The notes beneath the pieces are model-generated. The model saw nothing but the letters and a program-made list of their open reading frames with translations. It had not been told where the DNA came from and ran no database searches. DNA of 64,000 bases, from the NCBI GenBank assembly GCA_017163975.1, contig JAFFSR010000004.1:1116001-1180000 (forward strand), in the 5' to 3' direction. The number at the start of each line of letters is the position of its first letter. The first letter of the stretch is position 1. The position numbers were made by a program, and so were the translations under genes. The DNA comes from Anastatus disparis (lineage: Eukaryota > Arthropoda > Insecta > Hymenoptera > Eupelmidae). Below are positions 11,053-24,099 of the stretch, piece after piece.

Positions 11053-13949
11053 TTATAATTAAAAATTAAAGAAAAAATAAAAATATATCAATTTTTTAAG
11101 TTTATAATAATTACCGTAACTTATCATTTTGACTTGAGCTTCATTATTTTATGTGTGTATGTTCTTTTGAGATTTAAAAGCCAAAGAAATATCGCGAACA
11201 ATCTGCTTTAACCTTTAGAAATATTTAAATAATATTTCGTTTCTTAAAAATTTGATCTTTCTTGTTTTGATCATCAAAACTTTGATTGATTCTTGGTGCT
11301 ATGATCAATTAGAATGAATTTATTTTAATCATCATTATACAAGTTTGAAAAAATTCTTGAATAAAAAGCATGCTAATGACAAAATTTTGTGATTCTAATC
11401 TGAATAGAATTCCATTATCATCCTGTTATTTTTGTTACAATTATCATAACTTCGAATAAAATTGATAAATATGATTTGTATTTTGGAAAAATTGATAATA
11501 CGCGACCAATAAATTCTTCATTTAAACATAAATCGGGTACGAATAATCATCCTCGCGACAATAAATAATTTTAATTACAAAACTGACAGACAAATGTAGC
11601 AATTGGATTACGTGAAAGTTATCGATTTTAAGCTATTAGTGCATCTAAATTATGAAATTTTAATATTAAAAAAAATGCACAAATTGTAAATTGCTAGACT
11701 GACCTAGAAGCATTATGGTTTATTTTAATTAGTAATATTTTAAAAAAACAGAAAAATGTATTTTACTCCCAGCTTGACATTAATAGCAGCATTATCAGCT
11801 GCAAAAGTGGATTAAAAATGCGATATTTTTTTTGTTTAAAAATGAGTAAAGTAAATTATAGAAAATATAATAATTTTATGTTTTACGAAATGAATGTATA
11901 TTTAATATACAATTTATACATTACTATAAATTTATAAATAAGTATACATTATATAATGTATGAATACATTAATATACTAATATACAAAAAAAAAATTTTT
12001 AAATAACAAAACTTGATGCTGCAGTAACAAATATTTTTGTAATGCATGGATAAAAAATGTTATTTGATAAAAACCGCTGGAATAAAATATAAAATTTTGT
12101 ATTTTAAATACAAAATTATTATTGAAAATTTTCAAAATATCATTTTGCATAATCTAATTTTCATAATATAAAAATACAAAAAAAGAAAAATAAGACGAAT
12201 CAAAATTATTAGGTAACGGTATCACAACTCGCGCCATTTCGTTGAATTCGAAAAAACTTTCTTTTTTTTCAATCAGGCTCACTTCCTTTCAAATTAATAA
12301 AGTATTCATATTTGTATTATTAGCAAAATAAAACAAAAAAAAAGTCAACTTCTTCATTGGAGGATCGTAACCCTCGCTTTGCTTTGTTCGCTTTGCGCAT
12401 TTGAGCCATAAAATTCACCTACTGGGAAAAATGTGCAACTTTACTCCCTAGTCGTATCTTTTATTTTAAAAAATATAAGGATAAGAAAAGTATTATTTCA
12501 TCTATTATTTTTTATTTTGCCCACTAGTTTTTTTTACGAATCAAAGATTATTAGACAGTATTTTTTTATTTTAACACCAATCACATAATCTTTTTTATTT
12601 TGTTATGTACGAAAAAGTAAAGATTCTAAATTATATTATTTTTTCATTATATTAGCTTACACAATATTGCGCAATCTGACACAATAGTTTTGATTTTCAA
12701 AAGTTAGCAATAAGAGAAATGACATTGACTTTTATTTTTAATCTCCAAATTAAAATTGACATCCCGATTCCTGTTTTGGTATAGAATCCATCATCGTTGA
12801 GCACTGAACGTCAGATATTCTCCACAGTCAAAATCCACCTAATCCTCCAAAAAGCCGGAAAATCTCAATTAATCCTAAATTTTATCCGTCAATCCTTACG
12901 AATCAACTGGACAAAAAAAATAAAACAAAAAAAAGTTTCTCTCGTCGTCATCACACTGTCCATGACTCCATAAACAAAACTTTCTCTCGTCCATCTCTCA
13001 AGCTCGTGATCAATGCATGTACACTCTCAGTATGCAAAAACGAGAGAATTTCACTTGCGAATCGTCAACGTTACGGATTTAATAAAAACGACCAAAAAGA
13101 GCATTTCACATTTCTCTCTCCTTTTTATACCACTCCTCCCCTCTTTGGTACGCTTTCAATTTGAAAATATGAAATATAGTGCGTATATAGTCGCGACACA
13201 TACAACGAGCCTTCGCCAGCGGCGTAATCCACTCAGGCCTCTATTTTTGCTATGCTACACTGTCGCCTTGTGTATGGTAAGCGTCGAAAGCCCAATTTCC
13301 TATCGACGCTTTTAGCATGTTTCAAATTCAGGTCGTTGTTAAGAGAGAAAAATAGAATAGGAAAAGAATGAATGGGAATTGTGAAAAGAGAGGGGAAAAA
13401 TGTATAATAAATAAAAACACAAGGATAAGAATGAAAAAAAAGGAATAAGTTGTAAAATAAAAATAGGAAATGTAAAATAAAAACATAGGATTAACCGATG
13501 TGATAAGTATCAATTTTCATGTGAATTCAATATATTATGGGATCTTTTTGTTAAGAAAGTAAAACTATTGCAAAATATTTGATTGTGCTAAATATGTTTT
13601 GCTCTCAAAATAAAGAATATTTCCATAACCTTTCATAAAAATAATATTTCACAAATATTGTAAAAAAAAGTAAGTGACTTAACATATAAATAAAAAATGT
13701 ATTTTTAACAAATAGGTTTCTAATGTTATGAATGCAAAATGAAAATATCTTTTAACACAAATATAAATCATAATGTTTCAATATATACATTTTCAATGAA
13801 TCAAAATTTTTTTAATGATTATGTTTTTTTTTCTCAAGTATAACATCTTCTTCCAGCTTAAATTTCTTATATTTTTTTGTACATATTGAAAATTATTGCC
13901 GCCGAGATTTCAAGAATTGCACTTCCACCGAGCTTTCACTGAGTTAACT

Positions 13950-14300
13950 GGATTTTAGCCAAAAATTTACTAGGAGTCATTTAAGAGTTAGCTAAGAATT
14001 AGCTAAAATTTAACTAAAATTCAGCCAAAAATAAACTAAAATTTAATTAGAATTTAGCTGGAATTAAGATAAAATTTAGCTAAAAATTTCCTAAGCTTAG
14101 CTGAAAATCAGCTTAATTCAAACCAAAACTTAGCTGAATTCAGCTAAAAGTTAGTCAAATATAAGCTAAAATTTAAGTGATTTTGGTTAAAATTTTGTTA
14201 AATTCAAGCTAATAAATATCGAGATTCAATTGAGATTCATCCAAGAAATAACTAAATTTAAGTTTAAAGCTGTCTAAATATGAGCTAAATTAATATCTAA
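13950..14300. repeat. Degenerate minisatellite, TTAGCTAAAA-type unit
   Basis: Variants of TTAGCTAAAATT (with TTAACTAAAATT, TTAGCTGAATTC, TAAGCTAAAATT) recur every ~10-13 bases for about 350 bp. More than 20 recognisable units are visible, all diverged, which points to an old array. The core TAGCTA is self-complementary, so neighbouring units could pair. Confidence 0.65.
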
Positions 14301-14591
14301 TTTAATTTTCTGTTACCGAACGTCATAAATATATTTAAATAATAAAATATAAATATTCTACAAGCTGTTATTACTAAAAATGACTGTTAAATTATATTCA
14401 ATAAAGATATTATTAAATTAGGTTATTAATTAGTTTTTGTTTAAAAAATTTTATATATTTTCTTTCTTTGTTTTATTTTTAATATACAATTATTCATTGA
14501 GATTTAATCAATTTTTAACTGTACTGTAAAACTTGCGTACTAATTGCGTACAATATAATAAAGACACAAGTATCTTAAGTGTAAGAAAATT

Positions 14592-14816
14592 TTATAAAAT
14601 TGCATGTTTTTCAATCTTTAAAATAATAAATGCATTTTCATTAAAGTGGGGATTGGAGAGCGCAAGACAAGTAGGGCAGTACCCCTCTAGTATATTCTCA
14701 AAATAGTATACAAACTTTATTTTGATCTCTCTTACAATTCCAGTTGATGAATATAATTTTACATTGTCAATTATACAGTCCATAGATATCAAAATTAGTC
14801 CATCCCTTTTTACCAC
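14592..14816 (-). other. Small uncharacterised open frame (doubtful gene)
   Basis: An ATG-initiated 74-codon frame that, unlike most open frames in the window, is not low-complexity. It begins M-V-K-R-D-G-L-I-L-I and includes a G-Y-C-P-T-C segment two-thirds along. I recognise no family or domain. No promoter, poly(A) signal or splice site argues for expression, so it may be chance or a decayed fragment. Confidence 0.15.
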
Positions 14817-16134
14817 AGTTGTATTTTCAAGAGTTCTACGATAAGCAGACGATATCGAAATGAAAAAAAAAATCCTTGATAAATTGTCAACTTATAATTG
14901 GCATCGCTTAATTATCATGATTTTATTCTTGAGTTTCTTCCTTTTCAACATTTTATACCTAACAGTTTTCCCTTTTTTTCTCTTCATCCATTAATAAACA
15001 AGCTTGTTTTATCGTTCCTTTCTTTCCCCTTTTCTTTGCTCCAAGACGTTTTATTTTTTTAATTCATATTAAGGGAGAAACGAAATCGCAAACTTTTTCT
15101 TAGGACAATTAAGAATATTGTCCGACTTTTTAACACCAATCTCTAGAAAAAAAATTAGGGAAAAATATCAAGGGGTCGTTTATTGGCTTCATAGCATCCG
15201 TTTACCGTCTGCTTCGGTCAACGACTTTAAAATTCTGTGAATTAATCTAAATTAAAGTTTCAATGCTTCCCTGACTTTAATGAAATTACAATTTTTAATT
15301 CTCTTCCATTTAATTAATTAAACTATATGTATATGTAAAATTCGTATATATATGTATATATTGAAGATGGAAATGATTGGTTGTATTTTCAATTTGTGCG
15401 GTGTCATACGAATTATTAAAGTGGATATGAAATATTGATTTAACGATAGTACATGATGTTACAGATGACAAGTCCATTGAGTAACAATGACATTGTTAGC
15501 TCACTATATGTGCGGGAGGGAGGGGGGACTATCAATCTTTATTAAAGGTAGAGGGGTAACCAATTTCTTTCTATTTTTATTTAAAATTGATGAAACACGT
15601 AATATACACGCCATAAGTAAATTGACATATAAAAATTCTGTTCGTAGTTATTCATTTTCCAAACTAATATTTACCATTCTTTAGTGGTGCATTAATATTA
15701 TGAGTTTATAAATGATTATGTAGTATTATTGTATTGATTATAGTTCAATGAACTTTGAAAGGGACATAATGAATAAGTTACTTTAGAATAAGGGTGTAGA
15801 GATTTGTCCGAAATTCTATATTCCGATATCGATTTATCAACTTGTTATAGGATTTTAGTTGTACTATTAACTTGACTAATTTGTGTTCTATACTATAGAT
15901 TAATGTTCTAAATCATGGTTACCAGATATAATCATTTTATAAAATACTTTATGTTATAAAATTAAAATACAGATCTTCAATGACATGGAAATAATCAATC
16001 ATATTTTATATTCATTTTTTCACATTTAATCTTAATTCAGCATTATAAACAGAGATTTTTAAATGACGATATGTTCTTTTTTCAGAAAAAAATAACATGA
16101 TCAAAAAATAGACTTTGCAAATTAGAAGGCACTA

Positions 16135-16208
16135 GGAATGTGCCTCAAGGGATAAGTGGAATATTTTTTCAAAGATAAGAAATCCGTATATGTATACGGG
16201 CACATTCC
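16135..16208. repeat. Nested inverted repeat
   Basis: GGAATGTGCC at 16135-16144 pairs perfectly with GGCACATTCC at 16199-16208. Directly inside the right arm lies a second perfect hairpin, CCGTATA-TG-TATACGG (16184-16199). The two share their boundary base. It could be a transcribed hairpin or a bipartite protein site; nothing else in the sequence decides this. Confidence 0.45.
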
Positions 16209-17061
16209 AAGCGAGGCTTAAACAATTCCTGCGGGCATCTCTCCACCCCCTTTAATACTATACTTTGAAAACCACATAGACTCCGTTATGCCTTTCCTTG
16301 AATATTGTTCTTCGTTAATCCCAAGAGAGGGTTACTCAAGAAGACAAAGCCTGTACAAACGTACTACTGCATCCTAACCCTTTTACTTTACTATGCTTGG
16401 ACTCACAAACATAGATACATTAATATACTCATACATATACAATTCATTCGAAATTATATATTCACACTTACATATATACACTTATGTGACAAATAAAATA
16501 ATGTGAAATGAAATTTTTTTAAATACCATCTAATGTTTTGTGTACTCAGTCAGGCAAGAATCGCTTTACTTGGTTCTTGTACAAGGGAAAATAAAGAATA
16601 GAAAGTGAAAAATGAGGAAAAAACAAAAAAAGGAACGCACCCACACATACTCACATACACGAATGAAACCACGAAAGCGACAAAGATGGTAAAAAAAAGT
16701 GATACACAATGAAAAGGAGTAGGAAGTGAAGCGTTCATGTGTAGGTGGAAGGGGGATAGTAACATGTATAGAAAGCTTAAACAAACTCTAACAGCATATG
16801 TATATACAAACGTACATGTATATGTATGTGTGCATAAAGTGTATATATGTATGTAGGTATAAGAGCGAGAGAAGGGAAAGAAAAGGAGGAAGGAGGTTAC
16901 CGCTTGCAGAATATAACGAAAGGGGGCTTTATAGGGACACAGGGGGCATGAATCAAGCTGAGCAAACATCGAACTACGAGATACGAGAGGCTTGGCCTGC
17001 AGTAGTAACGGCTGTGAGCAACGGCACAATCTCTCTTTCTCTCTCCTTCTCTTTCTCTTCG

Positions 17062-17080
17062 TCTCTCTCTCTCTCTCTCT
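17062..17080. repeat. (TC)n microsatellite
   Basis: A 19-base TC run at the end of a pyrimidine tract that begins near 17030. Confidence 0.85.
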
Positions 17081-17670
17081 GAAAGAGCTAACTACCGTAT
17101 GCATGTACGATACTATACTACTGGATATAGACGACAAGAAAGAAGGAGACTCCGAAACGAAACGACAACAGAGAATGGCTGCGCTAGGTCGACTGAAAAT
17201 CGTTATATACATACATATATGTGATCGCTCATTGCTACTAATCGAAATTGTTACTACGTGATTCTCTTTATCGATTACTTTCTAGATAACTATAATGCAT
17301 AAGTCAAATTCAAAAGTTGATTCTTACTAATCAAGTAAGAAATTACATATACGAATTTCAGACAGTTAATTATGCATTATCTATTTATAACATTTTGTTC
17401 AAAATTAATAAATTATATACCATAGTTGAATACCATGCTACGTCTATACATCGTGCTCTGAATCGTTTTATTATAGAACAAGCAAAATTTCAACTTCATA
17501 TATTAGATTATATTCCATTATTAATTTATCGGTGAAACAAAATTCAGCAATATGAATTATTCGATATAGTTATATAAACAATTAAAATTATTGATTAACA
17601 TTATGTGTATTTTATTAAATTCTAATCAAATTCATTGATCTAAATTATACGTTATAAATCATACAAACAA

Positions 17671-17841
17671 CCCTGGAAGAAAATTGACCATATCTTAAGC
17701 ATAATTGTTGGTCAACACATGTTAAAATGACACTTATCCAGAAATTTTTTTTGAATTATTTCTAGAATTTCTAGATAAGTGGCATTTTAACATTTGTTGA
17801 CCAGCAATTATGCCTACAATATGGTTAATTTTCTTCCAGGG
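17671..17841. mobile_element. 171-bp near-palindromic MITE
   Basis: The termini are CCCTGGAAGAAAATT and its complement AATTTTCTTCCAGGG. The two arms match almost to the centre, with shared blocks ACCATAT, GCATAATTG, TGGTCAACA, TGTTAAAATG and CACTTATC, separated by a short T-rich loop near 17746-17760. Mismatches are few, so the element looks moderately young. No open frame of note is present. Flanks read ACAA on the left and AATT on the right, giving no convincing target duplication, so the superfamily is left open. Confidence 0.8.
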
Positions 17842-20550
17842 AATTATATGAACAATCAAAACCCTTGTTAAATACGATGTGCTTTCTATTAAATTTGAAC
17901 ATAGTTCAAACATAACGATTTTAAAGATATTTTAAAAAGTATCTTATAGTAACAATAAAAATTTCTAAATAATAATTCTCATCTCTTTCTATTCCCTTGA
18001 ACAAAAAGAAAAAAAAAGAAAACTTACTACAAGCTTTCTGTTAAAGAGAAAAGAAGATGATAAACGTTGTTTGCGTTCAGCAATAAAGTTAATGGAAATG
18101 TGCAAAGCTCGTTTCAAGGTCAGAGGGAGGCAGACCATTTCCTAAGGGAGGTAGCAAAAGAAAGAGAAAAAAAGAAAGAAGAAAGAAAGAAAAAAAGAAG
18201 CGCGTTTCGTGACATAGGGTAAGCTTCTGTTCGCGGTTATAGAGAGATAAGACTGGTAAGCTTGAAAACCGTGAAGCCTTCGTTGTCCCTAGAGATATCA
18301 GGGTAAGAGGAGTCAGAACAGGCTAGACTATGTGAATACCTTAGACGCTACTTTCCATACAATACGTTATTACTGGATAATGTAAAGCTTGCGTTACAAT
18401 AATTTTTTATGCATTATTCTTATTATTTTTTTTTGTTAAGCAAATTGAGATAAGGTTAGATTTCATTAATCTTTGTATAATTATTTTAAGAAATTTTATC
18501 AAAAGTTTTTTTTATCATGTATATAAAAGATATAGTAAATACATTCTTTCCTGACAGAAAAAGGCTTGCACAGGTAAAAAAAAATATTTTTAAAATCACA
18601 TTTTGGAAAGAAGATTTGAGGTAGTAGGAATAAAAATAAATTATTTTTGAAAAATATATTTATACGGATGCATGAGTGGGTACATAGAGAATCATATTAG
18701 TTTTAAATATGATTACAAGCTGAAAACTATAGGAAGTAATTTAATGAGAATATGATGGATGGTTAAGGACAATATGTATTTTATTGCTATTACAATAATT
18801 ATGACCACTTTTTTAATTTGAAAAGTAAGCTGAGAGAGACATATTTTTCTGTTTGAAATCAGCGGGAAGTAATATAATAATACTCTCTGCTAATTAAGTA
18901 GGACATAAAGTACCACTTGCCATTAAAGTAGAAAGTAATCTAATTTAATAATTAATTATTAAAAAAGCAGATTCCAATTCAAATTTTGAATTAATTAGTT
19001 AGCCTAAATCAAATTGGGAATAAAGTACTATATGTAATGCCAGAGCAAAATCAGTTTCAGTTGATTATGATTCTCAGAAGAAAAATGGTTTCACTTCCTC
19101 CTAATTACATATCGCATGATTCATTTATTAAATGATCAACTCTTATTTTTAAAATAATTTTTTACATAAAAAATATTGATAAATTTTTCGGAACAATATT
19201 TATAGTTAATAATAAAGCACTTTAGGATTCATTGAAAGTTATAACTGATATAGACCGTTAAACATTGTAATAGATGCTGAAAGTGTTCGAATTATACTGT
19301 ATTGTTTTACAATATCGTATTATTGTTATACGGATGATCGAATGTATTAGGTATTCGAGTATGAAATAAATAATTTCATTTTATAGCGCAATTGATTATG
19401 TAGGCTGAAGGGAGGGAGAAGTAATAAACTTTGCAATATTAGATATTCACATAGATCAGAAGTGAAATGGAATATGTAACTTCACTTTTGAAAATTTACA
19501 TGCATGAATACCTATGTGAATCCTTTTAGAATTGGACCGTATCCAAATGTACTTTTATTTACTTTTACGATATAAGAAAATTTTGAAAGTTGGAATAACT
19601 CCATTTCTACTTTTAGTTATCGATGTGTTAATAATAAATAAATTTATGTTATACAATATTTAATACAAATGAAGCAAATAATCAATCTTTGAATTAAAAA
19701 TTCTCATGCAGATAATTTTTATTAGTAAGTGATCATTCAGTAACTTTACTTTACTAAATGAACTAAATGAACTCTTTAATAAAATTTATTAAATTTTTAA
19801 AATAGAAAAAGATAATACATCAAAGAAAAGAACTCTAATAATTATGAGAAATTATCCAATCAGCTAGAAAAACGTATTAATTTTCGAAAAATCTATATTG
19901 GAATTCAAATTTTGATTAAGATAAATGCATCTTTTTATATCACACTTTATGTAATTTCCGATCCATATATTTTCATTTATTACGGTATTGATTAAGAAAT
20001 AACTTTATATCTTTATTTCAAAATAAATAAAAAAACACGGTTTAACTACAATAAAAGTACTACTGTAATTTAAAAACAAAATAACGGATTAATCAACTGA
20101 TTAGATCAACCATGTACGTTCAGAACAATTAAAATCTCTTTCTTTATAACGTTTTACATCGAACGGCAAACTACCAAGTCACAGGAGGAATTCACGATAA
20201 AGAAAGAAATCGTAAAATAGACGATTCCAAAAAGGGCAAAAAAATAAAGGCGAAACAAAAAAAGAAGTAGGAAGAAAAAAAGAAAACCCTGAAAACTGAG
20301 CTACAAAAAAAGAAGTATAAAAAGAAAAAAAAGGGTATATACGCAAAATGTGAAGCTACAACAACGCTTTATACTTTACGCTTAGTGCACGCTGGGCTTT
20401 CTTGGCTTGTGCTTTATGCGACTCGTTACTCGTCCTCTCTCCTGGTGGTTTGCCTTTCACAGAGCTGCTATACACTCTATGCCTATAACGTCTGACTCTG
20501 TGTGTGTTTGCCTCTTTGAATAAAGTCCTTCTCTTCCAAGGTTCCGTTTT

Positions 20551-20567
20551 CTCTCTCTCTCTCTCTT
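20551..20567. repeat. (CT)n microsatellite
   Basis: CT run of 17 bases in a GC-richer island; a purine-rich stretch with GAGAGA follows at about 20615-20640. Confidence 0.8.
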
Positions 20568-20714
20568 TACTTTACTATAACCATCGCAGCTTTAACACTT
20601 ACAAAAGTACGCAAGGAGAGAAAGAGAGAGGGAGAAGGATACAAAAGCACATGGACATAAAGATAGAGTCATAGACACACGTGCACAAATCTCTGGAGAC
20701 ATTTACAATGCACA

Positions 20715-20738
20715 TCCGGCCTCCACAAGATGGCCGGA
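20715..20738. repeat. GC-rich inverted repeat TCCGGCC / GGCCGGA
   Basis: A perfect 7-bp GC-rich stem with a 10-base loop, unusual in this AT-rich setting. It lies in a non-low-complexity part of the 20150-20900 island. It may be a protein-binding site; no family is recognised. Confidence 0.45.
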
Positions 20739-21630
20739 CTTCCATGCTTCCGGAGTTGGAAAAGCTGTATGCCACTTTTGCGGCTAGAAGTTATTGTATA
20801 GAGCGCAATGCTTTAACTATTTTTATTTCTCAATTTATATCGTCTTTCTTTTGTTTGCCGTTTCGCGCTTAACTTTTGGTTACTTTTAGAAAAGGCTGAG
20901 AGACAGAGAAATTTTCGGTGAAAATGCTTGCTGACAATTGTTAAAGTTCTCAAGAGTAAAGAATCACTGTCATGAAGGATGTACTTAATTTTGACGTAAT
21001 GTAAAAGAATAATAGAAACGAGAGATATAATTTCTAGAACTACCAAGGAAAGAATTCTTATGTAGATAAGTTTTAGCAGTTAGTTTAATGCAACACTGTC
21101 GTCAAGTGTAAAGAAAGCGATCTTTTATCACAATGCTTTTTTGCCATCAAAATGATTTTTTTCAAATACAAACAAAAATTTTGAACTCAAAGTAAGTAAT
21201 ATACTAAAATGATTAAATTAATAAAATAATATATAGCTAATGGAGAAAAAATAGTTTAATTTATTGAACGAATTTGATTTGTTAATATATTACTCCTATT
21301 TTTTATTAATATGATTCGAGAAAACAAAAAACAAACATTTTATTGTTATGTTTTCATTTAACATCTCAATAAGTTCTGGTACATACAAAAAAAATATAGC
21401 AGTTGTTCCAAAATTGGCCAATGAAAAAAAGTTGGCTATAGTTTTAGCATCCTACTGATCTTCGACCGACCTGTAACAAAATTTTCAGTTCTAGAAATTC
21501 TCTAAAACATAATTAATATTCTTAATTAATATTCTTTTGAGAAAAGCCAAGAGCATCTGACTGAGATTTGCATTTGGACTAACTGGAATGTATAAGAAAC
21601 TGACATCCGCCACGTGTAATGATAATAATT

Positions 21631-21808
21631 AGAGGTCATCAGTGGCTCATTCAGTAAAGCGATGAGTTCGTAATCTCGAGAACCTGAGTTCGAATTCCGG
21701 TTTCGGCAGATTGATACAAGCACCCACTGTACATTACACGTGCTTTGTTTAAAAACATACTGACCACTTCCGTCAATAATTATCATCACAATGATAGCTT
21801 CAATACAG
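21631..21808 (+). mobile_element. tRNA-derived SINE, longer copy
   Basis: The head is tRNA-like. AGTGGCTCATTCAGTAAAGC fits an RNA polymerase III A box with D-arm. GAGTTCGAATTCC, about 35 bases further, fits a B box with T-arm. The anticodon-arm region carries TTCGTAA but pairs poorly, so this is not a functional tRNA. A non-tRNA body follows (TGCTTTGTT, then CTTCCGTC, then AATGATAGC), ending in CAATACAG and an A-rich tail. The same head, body and end recur in the copy at 54488-54599. A perfect 11-bp inverted pair, CACGTGTAATG at 21611-21621 and CATTACACGTG at 21732-21742, links the upstream flank to the body. No clear target duplication was found. Confidence 0.7.
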
Positions 21809-23858
21809 CAACATTAAATAAAATCAAAAACAAAATGATATTAACTTGTTACAATTTGATAATAGTACTTTTTTATTAAGCCTATGAACAAGATTAAAAT
21901 TTATTATTTTGTTATTAAATCTATTATTACAATTTCAAAGTTTAGTTAATTTATTAAATTTACGAATAGCTCTTCTTGGAAGTGATCGTAAGTCTGAATA
22001 AACGTGAGCTTTCGAGTTCGATACACTTTCTCGTCGACCAGAAGAGGATAAGCCATCTAAGGATTACCGTAAGGATAAGAAAGCACTCGCAGCATACCTT
22101 ATTTCATTGTGTTCACATGGAGAAGAGCTATATCGTCAAAGAAAAGCATTTCCATGCTTTTTATATATTCGTCGCCTTGACTGCAACGTTCTCATTCCTT
22201 TTTTTTGGTGCATAAAAAAAAGTATTATACTCTCCAAAAAATATATTTGTTTATTATATATAAAATTATTAATTTTTTCACATCGGATGTTTTCTAAATT
22301 AAAGCTTTGTAATATTTATTTTATTTCTAGTAAAAGCATTAATTATAACAATGTAATCGAATAAAGTATTCCCAAATGATTCAAATAAAGAAAAAATATT
22401 GAAAGCACTTTTGAAATCAATGAAATATAATTCTTGATCAAATTAAAATAATTATTAAAATGAATGCAAAGTCAATTAATAAATATATAGCAAAGAATTT
22501 GTCTTGAGAGTTGTTCGAAGACCACAGTTTTTTAATTGAATAAATCATAAATCAATAACAATAATCATACTATATTGACAAAATGTATTTCTAGATATTC
22601 AATAATCCTAAATTAAGTACGTTAAAAAAAAACTTTTCTAATTTAAAATACTTATTTTCATCGTTTCTTTTCTCTTTCTATTTTTTTCGTTGACAACGTA
22701 AAGGTATAAACCGAGCCACCGGATTTCCCATTCGCGTTTCTCGCAATGAGTTTCAATGAGACTGAATACTCCTTTTTCTCTGGGCCATATTTTTTTTTAT
22801 TTTACTTTTACTTTTTTCCCCTATTTTTTATTTCTACTTTTTGTCTCTTGTTGCTCCAGTTTACGCGTTAAAGAATTTAAGGAAGACGTAGAGCTTCCAT
22901 GGAATTTCTTTTTTTCCTCTTTTTTCTGATTCTAGTAAGTTTAAAACGGAAACACACAGCATTTTGTCCGTGCAATACGAAAGTATATATACCCAAGGCA
23001 AGCCTGCTACTGAGATTTATAAAGGGACTTAAAATTTTCTACGCCGTATTTACGGTACGCTGCATCGGCTTGTATCGGCTATAATTATTAGAGAGTTATT
23101 AGGTACGCTATTTTCCCAACGACGCGCCTTACTTCGGTACATTTAAAGGATGAACGCGTTTAATTGATAAAATAAAAGTTAAAAAAGGTTTCAGTTTGTA
23201 TAAATGAAAATAAATTGCTGAAACTTTTTTATATCGATTAATTTTAAATTCAAGGGAAAAAAATTTACTTATGGATTGATTATTTTATAAACATGATAAT
23301 ATTATTACGAAATTTTATTATATAATTAGACTTACATTACGAAGGAAATTTGGAACTCACCTGTAACATAAAAAATGACAAAATTTAATAATTAAATAAC
23401 AAATAAAAATTTAAAATATTTAATATTAAGATATTGAATCATTGCTATATTATGTTTGATGATGAAAGTAAATAAACTGGTAAGTTTTTACTTTTTACGA
23501 TGAATAATAAGATGTAGGCTGTTAATATGTAAATTTACTAATAAATTATTAAATGATAAATGACACACACAATAAATAAATACCAATCACTGTATAAAGT
23601 TATCTCAATCGTGAATTTCTCTTTCTGAAACCTCTATCGACAATTCTCAATCGATGGGATCGGCATGCGCGTCGAAACGACGCCGGTAATCGCCATGCAA
23701 AACTGCGAAACCTCTCTTACTCTCTCTCTTTTCTTCTTCTCTCTCTTTCTTCGATCCCCTTGAAATTGTTGGCTCGTAAATAAGCCAGGTTCTCTCAAGT
23801 AAAACGTCACTGCATAAGAGGAGAGGTAAGGGTAGGATGAGGATGAGGAGTGAGTTTT

Positions 23859-23870
23859 GGGGGGGGGGGG
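23859..23870 (+). repeat. Run of 12 G
   Basis: An unbroken G12 run, preceded by GGATGAGGATGAGGAG. It is unusual in AT-rich insect DNA and is a candidate G-quadruplex or slippage site. Confidence 0.9.
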
Positions 23871-24099
23871 TATACGAGTATAGAAGGAATCGTATCCATT
23901 AAGGGCGACAGCGGAATGGAGCTAACGTTGTGCTACGCGCGGAAACGATAGAGAGAAGGGTTTGACTTTCTGCTAAAGGAGAAAAGCTATACGTCTTGTC
24001 GGATAGAAGAGAAATAGAGAATGTATGGGTTTGTATATGTATATACCTTGGCATGCGTCTTGAAATCCTTAGCACGATCTTCTGCAATCCTTGCTTCAC

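Larger units (their letters stand above)
8001..16000. other. Gene-free stretch, mostly AT-rich
   Basis: No gene is supported. GC-richer islands lie at about 9780-9930, 10500-10800, 12200-12450 and 12780-13330. The stretch contains an R1 repeat copy, a hairpin, a minisatellite and a perfect 18-bp AT palindrome at 11944-11961. The rest is low-information AT-rich DNA. The 107-codon frame at 8251-8574 is rich in L, N, K and I with no recognisable domain and is treated as chance. Confidence 0.6.
16001..24000. other. Gene-free stretch with several large GA/CT-rich islands
   Basis: Islands at about 16200-17280, 18000-18380, 20150-20900, 22680-23150 and 23590-24200 are purine/pyrimidine-biased and support long but low-complexity frames, the longest being 220 codons on the minus strand at 16550-17212. 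AT-rich DNA with no visible feature fills 18400-20100, 21100-21500 and 22200-22650. A purine-only tract lies at about 18155-18200. No gene is supported. Confidence 0.6.

Noticed and set aside
11944..11961. Perfect 18-bp palindrome ATACATTATATAATGTAT as a regulatory site
   Set aside because: It is nearly all A/T, in DNA where such words are expected by chance.
16550..17212. 220-codon minus-strand open frame, the longest in the window
   Set aside because: It runs over CT/GA tracts, is made of S/F/L, R-E-R-E and Y-T-Y runs, and the opposite strand is open over much of the same DNA. This is what composition alone gives.
21631..21705. Functional tRNA gene
   Set aside because: A-box-like and B-box-like blocks are present, but the anticodon and acceptor stems do not pair, and the segment is followed by a body shared with a second copy. 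A SINE head fits better.
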